Shown here in pieces: positions 5,229 through 6,223 of a DNA stretch of 6,223 nt; the first letter of the stretch is position 1, and each line of letters opens with the position of its first letter. This stretch comes from Rubrivivax sp. (GTDB taxonomy: Bacteria > Pseudomonadota > Gammaproteobacteria > Burkholderiales > Burkholderiaceae_C), in the NCBI GenBank assembly GCA_020851615.1, contig JADZCL010000363.1, positions 1-6,223 on the forward strand, read 5' to 3'. The notes under the pieces were generated by a model. That model did no database searches and had not been told where the DNA came from. It saw nothing but the letters and a program-made list of their open reading frames with translations. The position numbers and the translations under genes are program-made.

Positions 5229-6077
5229 TCAATTGCCCAGGAGTCGCAGGACCTGCTGTGGCAATTGGTTGGCCTGTGCAACCATCGCGTTGCCCGCCTG
5301 CTGCAGGATCTGCGCGCGGGCCAGGTTGGCCGTCTCCGCTGCGAAGTCAGCGTCCATGATCCGGCTGCGCGCTGCGGTCTGGTTCTCGACCGCGACCTGG
5401 AGGTTGGAGATGATGGCCTCAAAACGCGACTGCGTGGCCCCGTAGATCGCCCGGGTGTCATTGACGCGGTTGATGGCCTCGTCGATATCGCCGATCACGC
5501 TGGCGATCGCCCCGACGCTGACGCCGCTGCCGATCCCCACGCCCGCATCCGTCACCGCGGTGACGTCTGCGGCACTGGCCAGATTCGCAAAGCCGATCGC
5601 AACGACGTCATCGGCGGTCGTGTTCGCGCCGATCTGGAAGGTGAAGGTCGACGCGTCCTGCCCCAGGATGCGTTTGCCGTTGAAGGTCGTGCCGCCCAGA
5701 ACGCGGCTGATCTCCTCCTGCAGCTGGGTGAACTCCTGGTCCAGCGATTCCTTGTCGCTTTCGCTGTTGGTGGCATTGCGTGCCTGCAGGGCCAGTTCAC
5801 GCATGCGCTGCAGCGAGTCGCCGACCTTGGACAACGCCCCTTCGGCCACCTGCGACATCGAGATGCCGTCATTGGCGTTGCGCATGGCCACCGCCATGCC
5901 GCGGACCTGCGTGTTCATGCGTTCGGCGATCGCCAGCCCGGCGGCGTCATCCTTGGCGCTGTTGACGCGCAGGCCCGACGACAAGCGCTGCATCGCCGTG
6001 GACAGCGAGAGCTGCGACGAGTTGAGGTTGCGCTGGGCGTTCAACGACGTCAGGTTGGTATTGATGGTCTGGGGCAT
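5229..6077 (-). CDS. fliC: Flagellin FliC
   Basis: Flagellin is the filament subunit, exported unfolded and polymerised under the FliD cap. The 282-residue protein is a compact flagellin. The N-terminal D0/D1 region (about 1-140) contains INTNLTSLNAQRNL, then RLSSGLRVNSAKDDAAGLAI and RNANDGISMSQVAEGAL. A very short variable centre (about 150-195), rich in Ala/Val/Gly, replaces the large D2/D3 domains. The C-terminal D1/D0 region (195-282) contains RSRIMDADFAAETANLARAQI and ends LPQQVLRLLGN, the part FliS binds. R91, L95 and E115 align with the residues of Salmonella FliC needed for TLR5 recognition. The ATG at 6077 has AGGAG at 6089-6085 with 7-nt spacing, a good site. The region upstream to 6146 in frame is not flagellin-like. 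Only this flagellin copy is visible. A palindrome without T tract (5214-5228) follows the stop. Confidence 0.97.
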   Translation of the reverse strand: MPQTINTNLTSLNAQRNLNSSQLSLSTAMQRLSSGLRVNSAKDDAAGLAIAERMNTQVRGMAVAMRNANDGISMSQVAEGALSKVGDSLQRMRELALQARNATNSESDKESLDQEFTQLQEEISRVLGGTTFNGKRILGQDASTFTFQIGANTTADDVVAIGFANLASAADVTAVTDAGVGIGSGVSVGAIASVIGDIDEAINRVNDTRAIYGATQSRFEAIISNLQVAVENQTAARSRIMDADFAAETANLARAQILQQAGNAMVAQANQLPQQVLRLLGN

Positions 6078-6146
6078 GAACGTGCTCCTGGGGCGGGCTT
6101 CCCGAACCCTGCTTGCGCGGCCGACAAGGCCACCGCTTGGAAGCAT

Positions 6147-6154
6147 TTTTCGGC
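6147..6154 (-). promoter_or_regulatory. Possible -10 element of fliC promoter (no matching -35 seen)
   Basis: GCCGAAAA on the minus strand differs from the FliA -10 element GCCGATAA at one position. It lies 70 nt before the fliC start codon, almost the same distance as the fliD promoter from fliD (73 nt). The expected -35 position (about 6167-6174) reads AGATCGCT, which does not match TCAAG. It may be a weak or activator-dependent promoter, or the true promoter may lie elsewhere or beyond the window edge. Confidence 0.3.
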
Positions 6155-6191
6155 AGTCCTGGACGCAGCGATCTCCCGAAATGAAGCCGCT

Positions 6192-6209
6192 TTGCGCGCC
6201 TGTTTGCAG
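6192..6209. repeat. 18-bp repeat, copy upstream of fliC
   Basis: TTGCGCGCCTGTTTGCAG, 17 of 18 identical to 3501-3518 and in the same orientation relative to the downstream gene. It begins about 115 nt before the fliC start codon. If the 6147-6154 element is the fliC -10, the repeat sits 17 nt beyond the expected -35 position, nearly the same placement as at fliS (18 nt). Confidence 0.4.
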
Positions 6210-6223
6210 CCGCTGGCGGACCC

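Overview
The window is a GC-rich stretch (roughly two-thirds G+C by eye) from a late flagellar gene cluster. Gene content, order and protein features suggest a betaproteobacterium of the order Burkholderiales (Leptothrix/Rubrivivax/Comamonadaceae-like). This placement is inferred from protein style and synteny, not from a marker gene.

Layout: positions 1-406 hold the N-terminal part of fliF (MS ring) on the minus strand, running off the left edge. Divergent from it on the plus strand is fliE (518-862), with a 111-nt intergenic space containing a 13-bp palindrome. Everything from 878 to 6077 is on the minus strand. Read in transcription order it is fliC (flagellin, 6077-5229), fliD (filament cap, 5061-3625), then fliS, fliT, ycgR (c-di-GMP flagellar brake), a PilE-like pilin and a FimT/GspH-like pseudopilin (3419 down to 878). 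fliE and the last pseudopilin gene converge with only 15 nt between their stop codons. No tRNA, rRNA, insertion sequence or CRISPR array was seen, and no gene-free gap exceeds about 210 nt.

Regulation visible in the sequence: fliD has a very good sigma-28 (FliA) promoter, TCAAGTTC-N12-GCCGATAA. fliS has a weaker one with the same spacing, TCAAGTGC-N12-GTCGATAT. Between fliD and fliS lies a perfect 14-bp stem followed by TTTT, which looks like a rho-independent terminator. fliS is thus separated from fliD and probably heads its own operon, fliS-fliT-ycgR-pilE-like-fimT-like, with intergenic gaps of 5, 21, 6 and 2 nt.

The most interesting point is that two type IV pilin-like proteins sit at the end of what looks like a FliA-dependent flagellar chaperone and brake operon. 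This suggests that minor pilins or pseudopilins are made together with late flagellar proteins and the c-di-GMP-responsive brake, perhaps linking swimming to surface contact. No pilus assembly ATPase, platform protein, secretin or prepilin peptidase is in the window, so any machinery they use must be encoded elsewhere. A second lead is a near-identical 18-mer upstream of both fliC and fliS, at a similar distance from their actual or candidate promoters.
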